DNA of 64,000 nucleotides from Furfurilactobacillus milii (GCF_009863985.1 NZ_WEZT01000021.1:73954-137953), one strand, 5' to 3'. Positions 17,593 to 26,923 are shown, counted from the stretch's first letter. Notes: generated by a model from the sequence alone, not told the origin. Made by a program: numbers and translations.

Positions 17593-17621
17593 AATGTAAC
17601 GGTTTTTGGAGCGGCTGTCAA
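17593..17621 (-). promoter_or_regulatory. ABC-F promoter
   Basis: On the minus strand, TTGACA (17616-17621), 17-bp spacer, TACATT (17593-17598). Its predicted start near 17586 would include both mini-ORFs in the transcript. Confidence 0.65.
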
Positions 17622-17783
17622 GAAAGAATGCCTTTAGCGTTGGGTTTCAGGATACATAATGTCGAGAAATACTAAGTTTTGTTCAGTTATTTTGATCTCC
17701 AAAAGTTCTTATCATATGTGGATATGGATGCTTAAGGTTAATTTTGTGCTCTTAAGAAGAGGTTACGTTCTGAAGTTTACCGA

Positions 17784-17812
17784 TTGCAATTTTTTTGGAG
17801 TTTCGGTACACT
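17784..17812 (+). promoter_or_regulatory. znuACB promoter
   Basis: TTGCAA (17784-17789), 17-bp spacer, TACACT (17807-17812). The predicted start, about 17819, coincides with the edge of the GTAATCATTAC palindrome. Confidence 0.75.
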
Positions 17813-17820
17813 ATTAAACG

Positions 17821-17831
17821 GTAATCATTAC
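17821..17831 (+). promoter_or_regulatory. Zur-like operator of the zinc importer
   Basis: GTAATCATTAC is a perfect 11-bp palindrome. It equals the GTAATNATTAC core of Gram-positive Zur boxes and lies at the predicted transcription start of the zinc importer operon. Zinc-loaded Zur would block transcription here. Confidence 0.75.
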
Positions 17832-17864
17832 TTTTTACATATTGATTGCAGAAAGGACATTCTT

Positions 17865-18797
17865 TTGCGACAACATAAACGTGGCTTACATATTTTCAGT
17901 ATTATAGCATTACTCTTAATCGCATTGACTGTTAGCTTAGTAGTGGATCAACGAAGAATGATTGCGCGAGCTAAACCGACCTCAAAAATTCGCGTGGTAA
18001 GTTCACTGGATTTCTACGCTCAGGCCGCCAGCGCAGTGCTGGGGCAATATGGTCAGGTGACGGCTGTTATTAACAGCCCTAGCATTGACGCGGAAAGCTT
18101 TGAGCCAACGACGCACACAGCAAAGCAGGTTGCTAAGGCTGATGTGATCATTGAAAATGGTTTGGGTTATGATGACTGGTTGGGAAAAGTTGTGGCAGCG
18201 AATGGCCAGGAGAAGCGCACCATTAATGTTGGGACAGCTTTGATGCACCGACAGGTTGGCGAGAATCCTCACATTTGGTACAATCCGCAGACGATGCCAC
18301 GCTTAGTTGCACAGATGGTAACACGCTTTTCGCGTTTGCAACCTGAGCATAAAGCGACTTTTAAACGGAATGCCGACCGTTACCTCGAGACACTGTCATC
18401 GTGGAAAAAGACGATTAAACAGCTAAAGCGGACAGGTCATCATCAAGCGGTCGCTGTTAGTGAGCCGGTGTTCAATGACACATTATCGGCAGTAAATTTA
18501 AAAGTCACTGATAATCATTTTGCCCGTGCTGTTGAAGAGGGAACCGATCCATCGCCAGCAGACATTGCCAAACTAACGCGTGATTTTAAACAACACAGGG
18601 TTGCCTTATGGGTTGTGAACACGCAGAATTCACAGCCAATTGTGAACTCAATGACCAAACAAGCGCGTCGCTACCACATTCCAGTGGTTCAAGTGACGGA
18701 AACGTTGCCGTCCAATCAGTCGTACGCACACTGGATGACCAATGAATTGAACCAAGTCAAAACTGCGTTAGAGGAGGACAATCAGCATGGCAAGTAA
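17865..18797 (+). CDS. znuA: Zinc ABC transporter, substrate-binding protein
   Basis: Cluster A-I metal-binding protein that captures zinc outside the membrane. The N-terminus has a hydrophobic anchor (about residues 8-25, FSIIALLLIALTVSLVV) with no lipobox cysteine visible. The mature part begins IRVVSSLDFYAQAASAV. NPHIWYNPQTM carries a metal-binding His. The usual His-rich loop is absent. I start at TTG 17865, after AGAAAGGA; the longer reading from 17784 starts on the -35 element. 310 residues. It overlaps znuC by 11 bases. Zinc rather than manganese is inferred from the Zur-like operator. Confidence 0.87.
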   Translation: MRQHKRGLHIFSIIALLLIALTVSLVVDQRRMIARAKPTSKIRVVSSLDFYAQAASAVLGQYGQVTAVINSPSIDAESFEPTTHTAKQVAKADVIIENGLGYDDWLGKVVAANGQEKRTINVGTALMHRQVGENPHIWYNPQTMPRLVAQMVTRFSRLQPEHKATFKRNADRYLETLSSWKKTIKQLKRTGHHQAVAVSEPVFNDTLSAVNLKVTDNHFARAVEEGTDPSPADIAKLTRDFKQHRVALWVVNTQNSQPIVNSMTKQARRYHIPVVQVTETLPSNQSYAHWMTNELNQVKTALEEDNQHGK

Positions 18798-19539
18798 TGA
18801 GACGCATCAAAAGATTGATCCCAATGATCAACCTGACAGCCAACTAACCGAAGATACCATTATGACCGTGGATAAACTGGGGATGAAGTTTGGTCAAAAA
18901 ACGGTGTTTCAAGGACTCACGTTCACGTTAAAGCGTGGCGAATTCCTTAGCGTACTTGGCGAAAATGGGATTGGTAAAACAACCCTTATACGAATTTTAC
19001 TCCAACAACTGCGGCCCACGGCTGGCGAAGTTTCGTTTTTGCCGAGTCGCTCCCAGGTAACGATCGGTTACGTTCCGCAATTTAGAAACGTTGATACCGA
19101 GTATCCGTTAACCGTGAAAGATTTTGTGGGTTTGGCACTACATGATCACTTAACGCCATGGTGGTCTAAACACGAAAAGCAACGCTTGAATCAAGTGTTG
19201 CACGAAACAGATTTGACGCGAATCGCGCACACACCGCTTGGCCGTGTTTCTGGTGGTGAGTTACAGAAAGCTTATTTGGCTCAAGCTTTGATTCGACTGC
19301 CACAGTTGTTGATTTTGGATGAATCGACTGCCAGTTTGGATAACAACATGAAGTTTGAATTGCTGGACTTGCTTAAACAATATCAGCAGCAAACACAGGC
19401 AGCAGTCATCTTCGTAACGCACGATTTGCCATTAACAAAGAAGTATTCTACCAACTTTTTGTTAATGCAGCCGGGCCCGTATCAACTGGGCACGATTGAC
19501 GAATTGAACGAAACGGTACTGGAGGCGGCTCATGCTTAA
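18787..19539 (+). CDS. znuC: Zinc ABC transporter, ATP-binding protein
   Basis: 250 residues. Walker A GENGIGKTTL is near residue 58, the signature VSGGELQKAYL near 155, Walker B LLILDESTASLD near 175, and the switch His in VTHDLP near 210. An extra ~22 charged residues precede the ABC domain. GAGGAGGAC precedes ATG 18787. It couples ATP hydrolysis to zinc import through ZnuB and overlaps both neighbours, so the three are a single operon. Confidence 0.92.
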   Translation: MASNETHQKIDPNDQPDSQLTEDTIMTVDKLGMKFGQKTVFQGLTFTLKRGEFLSVLGENGIGKTTLIRILLQQLRPTAGEVSFLPSRSQVTIGYVPQFRNVDTEYPLTVKDFVGLALHDHLTPWWSKHEKQRLNQVLHETDLTRIAHTPLGRVSGGELQKAYLAQALIRLPQLLILDESTASLDNNMKFELLDLLKQYQQQTQAAVIFVTHDLPLTKKYSTNFLLMQPGPYQLGTIDELNETVLEAAHA

Positions 19540-20329
19540 TTATCCATTTATGCAAAATGCCTTTGCGGCGGGCACATTAATCGCAATTGTCAGCGGTATC
19601 GTTGGGGTCTTTGTGGTCGCTCGAAACATGTCTTTTTTAACACATACATTATCTGAAATTGGTTTCGCTGGGGCAGCTTTCGGATTGTTTGTGGGCTGGA
19701 CACCATTGGCGGGGATGCTATTATTTACCAGCGTCAGTTCTGTCGCCGTTGGTCAATTAAGTAGTAAGGCATCCCGTCGTGAGGCGGCGATTACCTCGAT
19801 TTCAGCGTTGGCGATTGGGCTGGGAATTTTGTTCTTGTCGCTATCAAACCAAAATGCCAGTTCAGCTACAAATATTTTGTTTGGCTCGGTCATTGGGATC
19901 AGCCGGACATCTGTACTGCAAGTTGCTATTTTAGCCTTGGCAGTGATTGTGGTAATTATGGCGGTGTACCGAAGTTTGAAGTTTGATTCGTTTGACGCTG
20001 TCGGAGCGCGGGTTGCCGGTATTCATGGCACCACACTGGCCATCATCTTTCTGGTTGCATTAGCATTTTCAGTCAGTGTGGCCGCTCAAATCGTGGGCTC
20101 CCTGTTAATCTTTATCTTGCTTACATTACCTGCTTCTGCGGCAAAATATTTTGCACACGGTGTTGGCAGCATGATTGGCCTAGCCATTCTATTTGCTTTG
20201 ATTGGTGTGTGGCTCGGTTTGGCGCTGAGCTACTGGACAAACTGGCCGGTCTCTTTCTTCATTGCCGTCATTGAAGTTCTGTTTTACTTTATTGGTCTGA
20301 TTTTTAATCGCTTCACAGCACGAAATTAA
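19532..20329 (+). CDS. znuB: Zinc ABC transporter, membrane permease
   Basis: 265 residues, strongly hydrophobic with about eight membrane segments, matching the ABC-3 (ZnuB/MntB) permease family. The segment VARNMSFLTHTLSEIGFAGAA near residue 30 and the glycine/alanine-rich GSLLIFILLTLPASAAKYF near 190 are typical. The start overlaps znuC by eight bases. A hairpin terminator follows at 20345. Confidence 0.92.
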   Translation: MLNYPFMQNAFAAGTLIAIVSGIVGVFVVARNMSFLTHTLSEIGFAGAAFGLFVGWTPLAGMLLFTSVSSVAVGQLSSKASRREAAITSISALAIGLGILFLSLSNQNASSATNILFGSVIGISRTSVLQVAILALAVIVVIMAVYRSLKFDSFDAVGARVAGIHGTTLAIIFLVALAFSVSVAAQIVGSLLIFILLTLPASAAKYFAHGVGSMIGLAILFALIGVWLGLALSYWTNWPVSFFIAVIEVLFYFIGLIFNRFTARN

Positions 20330-20344
20330 AGTGGTATGAGAACG

Positions 20345-20367
20345 GCGTCGGAAACGACGCTTTTTTT
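20345..20367 (+). terminator. znuACB terminator
   Basis: GCGTCG, GAAA tetraloop, CGACGC, then T7. Confidence 0.92.
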
Positions 20368-20471
20368 GTGAGAAGCGCCCAGTAATTACGAACGTTGTGC
20401 TATTATTAACCAAGGAAAGAACGCTTTTTGTCGTTCATTGTGAAATTAAAAATGAGTTGAGGTAGCTAAAC

Positions 20472-21308
20472 GTGAAAGTTAGACGATCAGATCGATTGAT
20501 TGACATGACGCGCTTCTTATTGGAACGACCACGGACACTGGTTTCGTTGTCCTTTTTTGCTGAGCGTTACGAGTCAGCCAAGTCATCGATTAGTGAAGAT
20601 TTAACCATTTTAAAACGAACCTTTCAGGAACGTGGAACCGGTTTGTTAGAAACTCTGCCCGGTGCTGCGGGTGGTGCTCGGTTCATTCCGTATATCCTGA
20701 AGGAAGATGCTTCTGAATACATCGATTATTTATGTAAAGAAGTTTCGGACTCCCATCGGGTAATGCCTGGTGGCTATGTTTACTTATCTGATTTATTAGG
20801 CAAACCAGAAGTCCTTCGCCAGATCGGTCGTTTGATTGCGACTCAATATATGAACCAAACCATCGATATGGTATTGACGGTTTCTGTGAAGGGGATTCCG
20901 ATAGCTCAGGCCGTCGCAGAACAATTGAACGTGCCGTTTGTCATTGCTCGTCAAGATGGGGCCATCACGGATGGCGCCACGGTCAGTGTGAACTATGTGT
21001 CTGGCTCATCAACGGCCATCGAAAAAATGCAGATTTCCAAACGTGCTCTGCCAGCTGGTTCACGAGTATTGATTGTGGATGACTTTGTTAAAGGCGGCGG
21101 TACCATTTCTGGTCTTGCTAGCTTAGTTCGTGAACTGGATTGTGAGGTTGCTGGGATCACCGTGTTTGGTGAAGGCCGCTTTAATGGCGAACGTCAATCT
21201 GAAAACTTTACATCATTACTGCATGTTGAAACATTACAAAGTGAATCGGAACCAATTCGGGCCACACCGGGGAACTATATGCACCGTGTGTTTGGCAATG
21301 AAAGGTAG
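20472..21308 (+). CDS. purR: Purine operon repressor
   Basis: Gram-positive PurR: an N-terminal winged helix (about residues 1-70, with SISEDLTILKRTFQERG) fused to a phosphoribosyltransferase-like domain that senses PRPP. The PRPP loop is LIVDDFVKGGGTI near residue 200. 278 residues. The start is GTG 20472 after GAGG. The neighbours are glmU (12 bp away) and prs, which makes PRPP, a functionally sensible group. It represses purine synthesis genes when PRPP is low. Confidence 0.96.
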   Translation: MKVRRSDRLIDMTRFLLERPRTLVSLSFFAERYESAKSSISEDLTILKRTFQERGTGLLETLPGAAGGARFIPYILKEDASEYIDYLCKEVSDSHRVMPGGYVYLSDLLGKPEVLRQIGRLIATQYMNQTIDMVLTVSVKGIPIAQAVAEQLNVPFVIARQDGAITDGATVSVNYVSGSSTAIEKMQISKRALPAGSRVLIVDDFVKGGGTISGLASLVRELDCEVAGITVFGEGRFNGERQSENFTSLLHVETLQSESEPIRATPGNYMHRVFGNER

Positions 21309-21320
21309 GTAAGTTTTTCA

Positions 21321-22703
21321 ATGAGTTCGAGAAATACCATTATTCTTGCGGCTGGTAAAGGAACCCGCATGAAATCGAAGCTATACAAGGTTTTACACCG
21401 GGTTTGTGGTAAAACAATGGTCGATCACGTGTTGACTCAGGTTGAATCGACTAACATGGATCGGATCGTGACGATTGTTGGCTATGGAGCAGATGACGTT
21501 CGCAAACAATTGGGTGACCGCACGCAATACGCAATGCAAAAAGAACAATTGGGTACAGGTCATGCCGTATTACAAACGGCACCATTACTAGGCGACGTTG
21601 ATGGTGTCACACTGATTGTCAGTGGTGATACACCGTTGTTTCGGGCTGAAACACTTCAAAAACTGTTTGATTACCACGAAGCAAAGGGCGATGTCGGCAC
21701 AATTCTGACATCGATTGCGCCCAACCCGACCGGTTACGGCCGGATTATCCGAAATGATATTGGGCTCGTAGAAAAGATTGTGGAACAAAAGGACGCTACA
21801 TCAGAAGAACAGGCTGTTAAGGAAATTAATACTGGTGTGTATGTTTTTGACAACAAGGCCTTATTTAATGCACTTCACCAAGTTAAAAACGACAATGCAC
21901 AAGGTGAGTATTACCTAACTGATGTCATCGAGATTTTAAAGGCAGCTGGTCAACGGGTCGGCGCTTACCGCATGAGTGATTTCAGTGAATCAATGGGTGT
22001 TAATGACCGCAAAGCTTTGGCAACCGCGACAAAAGTTATGCAACGCCGCATCAATGACGAACATATGGCAAATGGTGTGACCTTTATCGATCCAGATCAC
22101 ACGTATGTCGATGTGGACGTTAAGATTGGTGCTGACACTATTATTGAACCGAATGTTCAGTTAAAGGGGCACACGGTCATTGGCGAGGATTGTATGATTG
22201 GCGCCAATTCCGAAATTCGTAATAGTGTGATTCACGATGGTGTCACGGTTACCTCCTCATTCATTGAAGATAGTGACATGGCTGATGGCTCTGATATTGG
22301 CCCAATGAGTCACTTGCGTCCAGATGCTCATATTGGTGAAAACGTTCACCTGGGCAACTTTGTTGAGATTAAGAAAGCGACTATTGGTGCACGGACTAAA
22401 GTGGGTCACTTGACCTATGTCGGGAATGCTCAATTAGGAACGGATATTAATGTCGGCTGTGGCGTTGTGTTTGTTAACTACGATGGTGTTGGCAAACATG
22501 AATCTATTGTGGGTGACCACAGCTTCATTGGCAGTAATTCCAATTTGGTTGCACCGTTAAACGTCGCAGATCATTCATTCATTGCCGCTGGTTCAACGAT
22601 TACAAAGGATGTTGCCCGGCATGACATGGCAATCGCCCGTGAACGTCAAACTAACAAGCCGGGTTACTGGTCAAAATTACCGCATAAACCGGAAGACAAA
22701 TAG
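21321..22703 (+). CDS. glmU: Bifunctional N-acetylglucosamine-1-phosphate uridyltransferase / glucosamine-1-phosphate acetyltransferase
   Basis: Makes UDP-GlcNAc for peptidoglycan and teichoic acid. The N-terminal pyrophosphorylase has [11 protein letters not shown] at residues 9-19. From about residue 255, hexapeptide repeats form the left-handed beta-helix acetyltransferase ([37 protein letters not shown]). 460 residues, full length. Lies between purR and prs, the usual order. Confidence 0.97.
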   Translation: MSSRNTIILAAGKGTRMKSKLYKVLHRVCGKTMVDHVLTQVESTNMDRIVTIVGYGADDVRKQLGDRTQYAMQKEQLGTGHAVLQTAPLLGDVDGVTLIVSGDTPLFRAETLQKLFDYHEAKGDVGTILTSIAPNPTGYGRIIRNDIGLVEKIVEQKDATSEEQAVKEINTGVYVFDNKALFNALHQVKNDNAQGEYYLTDVIEILKAAGQRVGAYRMSDFSESMGVNDRKALATATKVMQRRINDEHMANGVTFIDPDHTYVDVDVKIGADTIIEPNVQLKGHTVIGEDCMIGANSEIRNSVIHDGVTVTSSFIEDSDMADGSDIGPMSHLRPDAHIGENVHLGNFVEIKKATIGARTKVGHLTYVGNAQLGTDINVGCGVVFVNYDGVGKHESIVGDHSFIGSNSNLVAPLNVADHSFIAAGSTITKDVARHDMAIARERQTNKPGYWSKLPHKPEDK

Positions 22704-22794
22704 TGCGGATAGTTGCGTCAAAGTCAGTTAATGAGTACCATTAAGCTATAACAAATGAGTATGAAAAAATTTAATTATCCTTTGTGGAGGGAAC

Positions 22795-23781
22795 ATGTCA
22801 ACTCAATATTTTGACCCCAAACTGAAGATTTTTGCCCTGAATTCAAACCGACCATTGGCAGAAAAAATTGCTAATGAAGTTGGTGTTGAATTAGGTAAAA
22901 CTTCTGTGGATCGTTTCAGTGATGGTGAAATTCGCATTAATATCGAAGAAAGTGTGCGTGGGGACAACGTTTATTTGATTCAGTCCACATCAGCGCCCGT
23001 TAACGATAATTTGATGGAATTGTTGATTATGATTGATGCGCTACGTCGTGCCAGTGCTAATACAATCAATTTGGTTGTTCCTTACTATGGTTACGCTCGT
23101 CAGGATCGCAAGGCCCGTTCACGTGAACCTATCACCGCTAAGTTGGTCGCAGATATGCTTGAAAAAGCTGGTGCGACTCGGTTACTGGCATTGGATCTGC
23201 ACGCTGCTCAAATTCAGGGATTCTTTGATATTCCAGTTGACCACATGATGGCAGCACCATTGTTAGCTGACTATTTCATTACGAATCACATTGCTGAACA
23301 TGCAGTGGTGGTTTCGCCAGATCATGGTGGGGTGACGCGTGCGCGTGCCTTGGCAGAGTTCCTTAAAGCACCGATTGCAATCATTGACAAACGTCGCCCT
23401 CGTGCCAACGTGGCTGAAATCATGAACATTATCGGTGATGTTAAGGGTAAAAAATGTATCATGATTGATGACATGATTGATACGGCCGGCACGATTACTT
23501 TGGGCGCCAAGGCATTGATGGATGCGGGTGCAGAAGAAGTTTACGCTTGTTGTTCACACGCTGTGTTGTCTGGCCCAGCGGTTGACCGTTTGAAAGCATC
23601 ACCATTCAAACAAGTGGTTGTGACCGACTCAATTAACTTGCCAGAAGAGAAACATTTCGACAAGTTAGTGCAAGTGTCCATTGCACCACTGGTTGGGGAT
23701 GCAATTCGCCGGATTAATGAAAACAAGGCTGTTAGCCCGTTGTTCCGGACTCGTTTTCACCGGGATGGGCGTAACAACTGA
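22795..23781 (+). CDS. prs: Ribose-phosphate pyrophosphokinase
   Basis: Makes PRPP from ribose-5-phosphate and ATP. Motifs: [16 protein letters not shown] near residue 42, the flexible loop [20 protein letters not shown] near residue 102, and the PRPP-binding [14 protein letters not shown] near residue 222. 328 residues; the tail ([12 protein letters not shown]) is slightly longer than usual. GGAGGG precedes ATG 22795. Supplies purine, pyrimidine and histidine synthesis, and the PurR signal encoded just upstream. Confidence 0.97.
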   Translation: MSTQYFDPKLKIFALNSNRPLAEKIANEVGVELGKTSVDRFSDGEIRINIEESVRGDNVYLIQSTSAPVNDNLMELLIMIDALRRASANTINLVVPYYGYARQDRKARSREPITAKLVADMLEKAGATRLLALDLHAAQIQGFFDIPVDHMMAAPLLADYFITNHIAEHAVVVSPDHGGVTRARALAEFLKAPIAIIDKRRPRANVAEIMNIIGDVKGKKCIMIDDMIDTAGTITLGAKALMDAGAEEVYACCSHAVLSGPAVDRLKASPFKQVVVTDSINLPEEKHFDKLVQVSIAPLVGDAIRRINENKAVSPLFRTRFHRDGRNN

Positions 23782-23857
23782 TTTTCGATTAGACAAATTA
23801 ATTTAGTTAGCTTCGAATAAATGAGAGCAAGATGTAACAGAACTGGCTTGCTCAGCT

Positions 23858-23898
23858 AAAAAACGACGTTCATGGTCTTTTTCCATGAACGTCGTTTT
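23858..23898 (+). terminator. purR-glmU-prs terminator
   Basis: A 16-bp stem (AAAACGACGTTCATGG and its complement) with a short T-rich loop and a trailing T run. Confidence 0.9.
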
Positions 23899-24040
23899 GT
23901 GTCGGACGGGTGAAAGACTGCGTTCTGGATCGCAGTTGCGGCACTTTTACTAAACGTTAAATTGGCTTTTTATGTTCCAATCCCATCATTTCACCGTCTA
24001 TATCATAAAATGTTGAAGTTATTAAGCTTTTCTTTCGATA

Positions 24041-24089
24041 TGTAACAATAATGACATAATCACGTAATTTTTGTTACAAGTGATATAAT
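24041..24089 (+). promoter_or_regulatory. Interrupted palindrome and extended -10 promoter of lipoprotein gene
   Basis: TGTAACAA (24041-24048) and TTGTTACA (24071-24078) are perfect inverted half-sites 22 bp apart. The right half ends three bases before TGA-TATAAT (24081-24089), an extended -10 element. The spacing suits an operator in the -35 to -75 zone. The cognate regulator is unknown. Confidence 0.55.
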
Positions 24090-24144
24090 TTAAGTATCAA
24101 AAGGCACAGGAGATTTGAAACGTGTCAGAGCGGGGGTACATAAA

Positions 24145-25098
24145 ATGAGCATTCAAACATTTAAGAAAATGATGACAGGTAGTGTAATTTTGGTCAGTAC
24201 GGTTCTGTTGACTGCTTGTGCAAGTACTTCTGCGACGACAGTCAGCGAGGGGCATCATTCAGATAGTGTTCGTAGCAGTCGTAAGAGCGACGTAAAGGTT
24301 CCTACACGGACGTCGAATGTTACAACGGTCGCACCTGCTACAACCAGTTTTTCTAGTGATCAGTCTTCATTAGCCGTAACGGGGACAAGTTCATCCGCTT
24401 CCGAGACTAGTGCTGTTTCTGATTCGGACACGACATCATCTAATGTAAGCACCGCATCGACGAGTTCGGCGCAGACTAGTAGCGTTCAAAGTAGTGTAGT
24501 ACCAAGTAGTTCTGTTCAAGAAAATTCAATTCAGGGTAGCTCAGTTCAAAGCGGTTCCGTTCAGAGCAGCTCTGTTAAGGGTAACGCAACTCAAACCAGT
24601 TTGAGCAAAGTTGCTTCAGGCACTGTTGCTACGAGCGGTCAACAAGACAGCAGTCGTGTAGCTAATAGCCAACAAGTTAGTCAAGTTACCGGCAATGCAA
24701 ACGGGCAGAGTAGCGTTTCTCCGGTATCGAAGACAAGCGGTGAAACAACGCAACAGCCCGTATCGAACAGTAACAGTACGACGAAGGGTAGCGTCACAAC
24801 TGCGACCTCCGCGAATGGGGTTCTGTCGAACTTTAGAAGCCAGATGGGTTACAACGAGACAAATGGCAGTCGTCAATACACCGTTATTAACAACGGGAAT
24901 GGCACTTACCAAATCGACGTTCGGACCCAAGCTCCTGATGCAAACATCAGCAATCTGGCCGGTGTTTACACTTACACACCAGCAAACAAAGAAGTAACAA
25001 CCGTCTTTTCTGGGGCTGATGCTGGCAATGGTGGGGCTAACACGGTTAACACACCAACAACTGACAACAGTACTTCAACGACGCAGTCAAACCATTAG
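24145..25098 (+). CDS. Ser/Thr-rich lipoprotein with repeats
   Basis: 317 residues. The signal peptide MSIQTFKKMM...VILVSTVLLTAC ends in the lipobox LTAC, so the protein should be lipid-anchored outside the membrane. Residues about 25-220 are a low-complexity Ser/Thr/Gln stalk with SSVQ-type repeats. The C-terminal ~85 residues (FRSQMGYNETNGSRQYTV, NGNGTYQIDVRT, GVYTYTPANKEVTTVF) form a compact domain resembling the tails of other lactobacillar lipoproteins of unknown role. ATG 24145 after GGGGG is preferred; TTG 24115 is in frame with AGGAGA upstream and would only lengthen the n-region. Confidence 0.8.
   Translation: MSIQTFKKMMTGSVILVSTVLLTACASTSATTVSEGHHSDSVRSSRKSDVKVPTRTSNVTTVAPATTSFSSDQSSLAVTGTSSSASETSAVSDSDTTSSNVSTASTSSAQTSSVQSSVVPSSSVQENSIQGSSVQSGSVQSSSVKGNATQTSLSKVASGTVATSGQQDSSRVANSQQVSQVTGNANGQSSVSPVSKTSGETTQQPVSNSNSTTKGSVTTATSANGVLSNFRSQMGYNETNGSRQYTVINNGNGTYQIDVRTQAPDANISNLAGVYTYTPANKEVTTVFSGADAGNGGANTVNTPTTDNSTSTTQSNH
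24470..24610 (+). repeat. In-gene imperfect repeats encoding SSVQ-type units
   Basis: Several imperfect 15-27 base units based on AGTTCAAAGCAGT-like sequence encode SSVQSS, SSVQEN, SSVQSG, GSVQSSSVKG and similar. Such tracts can change length by slippage or recombination. Confidence 0.6.
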
Positions 25099-25128
25099 TG
25101 ATTGGCTAAAATATAATTTGGACTTTAA

Positions 25129-25153
25129 TACCGCAGATATTTGCGGTATTTTT
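25129..25153 (+). terminator. Lipoprotein gene terminator
   Basis: TACCGCA pairs with TGCGGTA around a short A/T loop, followed by T5. Confidence 0.85.
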
Positions 25154-25198
25154 AGTTACAACGGAATTTATCACAAAGATTAGTTTGGAGAAAAAAGG

Positions 25199-25567
25199 AT
25201 GCGACAAAAACAACGACCTGCCGCCTGGTCAGCGATTGGCTTAATCGTCTGTGTCATTATTGGTGGTATTGCATGGACCAATGGCGTTTCATTAGTTAAA
25301 CTGTCTGATATATTTTTTATGATTGGGTTGGCGCTGATTGTTATTGGTGTGGTGATGCAATTGAGCCATGCGCATCTGTTTGCTGGATTTCGCAGACGCC
25401 GTAAGCAAACATATAAGGAAAAGGCAGATAAGAAACCTGAGCCTAAGATGAACACGCGTGATATTGCCGTTAAAAAGAACGAACCACTGCGTTTTTCAGA
25501 TTGGAATCGGTGGCTCTGGATCGACGGTGCCATTCTCATTATCATCGCCGTTGTAGTCACGCTCTGA
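25199..25567 (+). CDS. Small membrane protein of unknown function
   Basis: 122 residues with three predicted membrane helices: about 10-28 (AIGLIVCVIIGGIAW), 35-55 (IFFMIGLALIVIGVVMQL) and 103-121 (WLWIDGAILIIIAVVVTL). Between them is a basic stretch (FRRRRKQTYKEKADKKPEPK) that should face the cytoplasm. Start ATG 25199 has an AAAAGGA site. I recognise no family; some lactobacilli carry similar DUF3899-like proteins. It is the last gene before repeat locus 4, with no terminator between. Confidence 0.7.
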   Translation: MRQKQRPAAWSAIGLIVCVIIGGIAWTNGVSLVKLSDIFFMIGLALIVIGVVMQLSHAHLFAGFRRRRKQTYKEKADKKPEPKMNTRDIAVKKNEPLRFSDWNRWLWIDGAILIIIAVVVTL

Positions 25568-25586
25568 GCGCTCCACTGTAGCAATC

Positions 25587-25776
25587 TTTTCCAGTTGTCA
25601 ACAGTGACACGCTCACCGTGGGACCGGTTCAAGCCCCCAAAGTTCGGAGTCTTTCACCTCGCCGCAAAGCCTCGTGAGGAGCCGAGTCTTTACGGACCGT
25701 CCGTAACCTAAATTCGAGAAGGCCACTCGAATTAACGTTACCTTCACGGCTCGGTATCACTGTTGACGCCTTCCAG
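25587..25776 (+). repeat. Structured convergent repeat, locus 4 left unit (subtype A)
   Basis: Terminal stem GTCAACAGTGA (25597-25607) with 25757-25767. Inner stems: CACCGTG/CACGG, GCAAAG/CTTTAC (one mismatch) and GTAAC/GTTAC. Motifs GGGACCGGTTCAAGCC, GAGTCTTTCACCTCGCC and CCTCGTGAGG are present. It starts 20 bp after the end of a membrane-protein gene. Confidence 0.9.
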
Positions 25777-25863
25777 ATGATATTGTGGCAACTTTTTTTG
25801 ACAGGACAGTGGCTTGACTGCGAGCCAAAGACTAATTGAGATAAGAACTAATTGTGAGAAGAG

Positions 25864-26035
25864 TGGAGCGGATCAGAAACAGAGTTTCGTGTCGGCAACA
25901 TTTAGCGGCAGGAATTTGGCCGCTTAGTGTTGCGGGATGACTTATGAGACTTGTTTTTCGGCTCATAATCAAGGTTAAAGACTCTGGGTTTAGGATGCTG
26001 AGACTGATCCCACGGAACGGCGTTTCTGGTCCGCG
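25864..26035 (-). repeat. Structured convergent repeat, locus 4 right unit (subtype B)
   Basis: Ends: GCGGATCAGAAAC (25868-25880) pairs with 26022-26034 (one wobble), then TTTCGTG with CACGGAA. On the minus strand it has a central hairpin GCAACACTAAGCGGC with GCCGCTAAATGTTGC and a second hairpin TTATGAGCCG/TCATAA-like. It faces the unit at 25587 across 87 bp. Confidence 0.85.
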
Positions 26036-26052
26036 TAACGGTACAAACATAA

Positions 26053-26096
26053 CAAAACGCACTGCAATTTCTTAAAACAGGAATGCAGTGCGTTTT
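26053..26096. terminator. Terminator of the lipL-HD-HAD operon
   Basis: AAAACGCACTGCA pairs with TGCAGTGCGTTTT around a loop. It provides T runs in both directions and separates repeat locus 4 from the minus-strand operon. Confidence 0.88.
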
Positions 26097-26113
26097 AGAT
26101 TAAATTGGTCTGA

Positions 26114-26923
26114 TTAATTTAGTGCGTATTTGTTGATCGCGGCGGCGACACCGTCTTCTTTGTTGGTCAGTGTGACAGCCTGGGCAGCTTCCTTAACTTC
26201 GTCGATGGCATTGCCCATTGCAACACCCCAACCAGCGGCCTTGATCATGGAAAGGTCGTTGCCTTGGTCGCCCAAAGCCATAACTTCATCCATTGAAAAA
26301 CCCAAATCACTTGCTAATCCAGTGATGGCATTGCCTTTAGAAGCTGCTTTGTTCATGGCTTCAAGAAAGTAGGGTTCACTACGGACAAAGTAAAAGTCTT
26401 GTTTGACATAGTCAGGCAGTTTTTCGACCGCGCTGCTGATAATCTTTGGGTCGTCGATGAACATTGCCTTAGATAATGTGATGTCAGTTGGCATTTCTTC
26501 AACGGCACGGTAGCGGATCGGCATTTTTACTAAGAAGGCTTCGCCGATAGTGTAAGGACTGATGTTTTTGTTAGCCGTATAAATGTGTGATTCGGTTTCT
26601 ACGTGAAAGTGTGTTTCAAGCGTTTCACTTAGAGTTTGTAACTGACGGTACTGGTCGTAATTCAATGTGTGGCGAACGAGAATTTTGCCACTGATTGTTT
26701 GTGCTAATGCACCGTTAAAAGTAATGACGTACTGGTCATCACCACTGAGCCCAAGTTGGTCCAAGTAATCTTGAACACCCGTCAGTGGGCGACCAGTACA
26801 TAGGACAACTTTGATACCGGCATCACGAGCTGCCTGAACGGCTGTAATTGTAGCTGGGTTCAGTGAACTCTTTTCATTTAGTAGCGTGCCATCAATGTCG
26901 ATGGCAATCATTTTAATTGTCAT
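26114..26923 (-). CDS. HAD-superfamily Cof-type phosphatase
   Basis: 269 residues. The catalytic aspartates are in [13 protein letters not shown] (Asp9, Asp11), motif II is around VLCTGRPL, the lysine is near [10 protein letters not shown], and the last motif is [24 protein letters not shown]. This is the Cof/YidA type IIB group, which dephosphorylates sugar phosphates and similar substrates. ATG 26923 with AAGGAG upstream is preferred over an upstream extension within the preceding gene. It overlaps the HD gene by 11 bases. Confidence 0.9.
   Translation of the reverse strand: MTIKMIAIDIDGTLLNEKSSLNPATITAVQAARDAGIKVVLCTGRPLTGVQDYLDQLGLSGDDQYVITFNGALAQTISGKILVRHTLNYDQYRQLQTLSETLETHFHVETESHIYTANKNISPYTIGEAFLVKMPIRYRAVEEMPTDITLSKAMFIDDPKIISSAVEKLPDYVKQDFYFVRSEPYFLEAMNKAASKGNAITGLASDLGFSMDEVMALGDQGNDLSMIKAAGWGVAMGNAIDEVKEAAQAVTLTNKEDGVAAAINKYALN

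Noticed and set aside
17784..17864. znuA start at TTG 17784
   Set aside because: That TTG is part of the TTGCAA -35 element, and the stretch includes the -10 and Zur-like palindrome. TTG 17865 follows AGAAAGGA and begins a normal anchor sequence.
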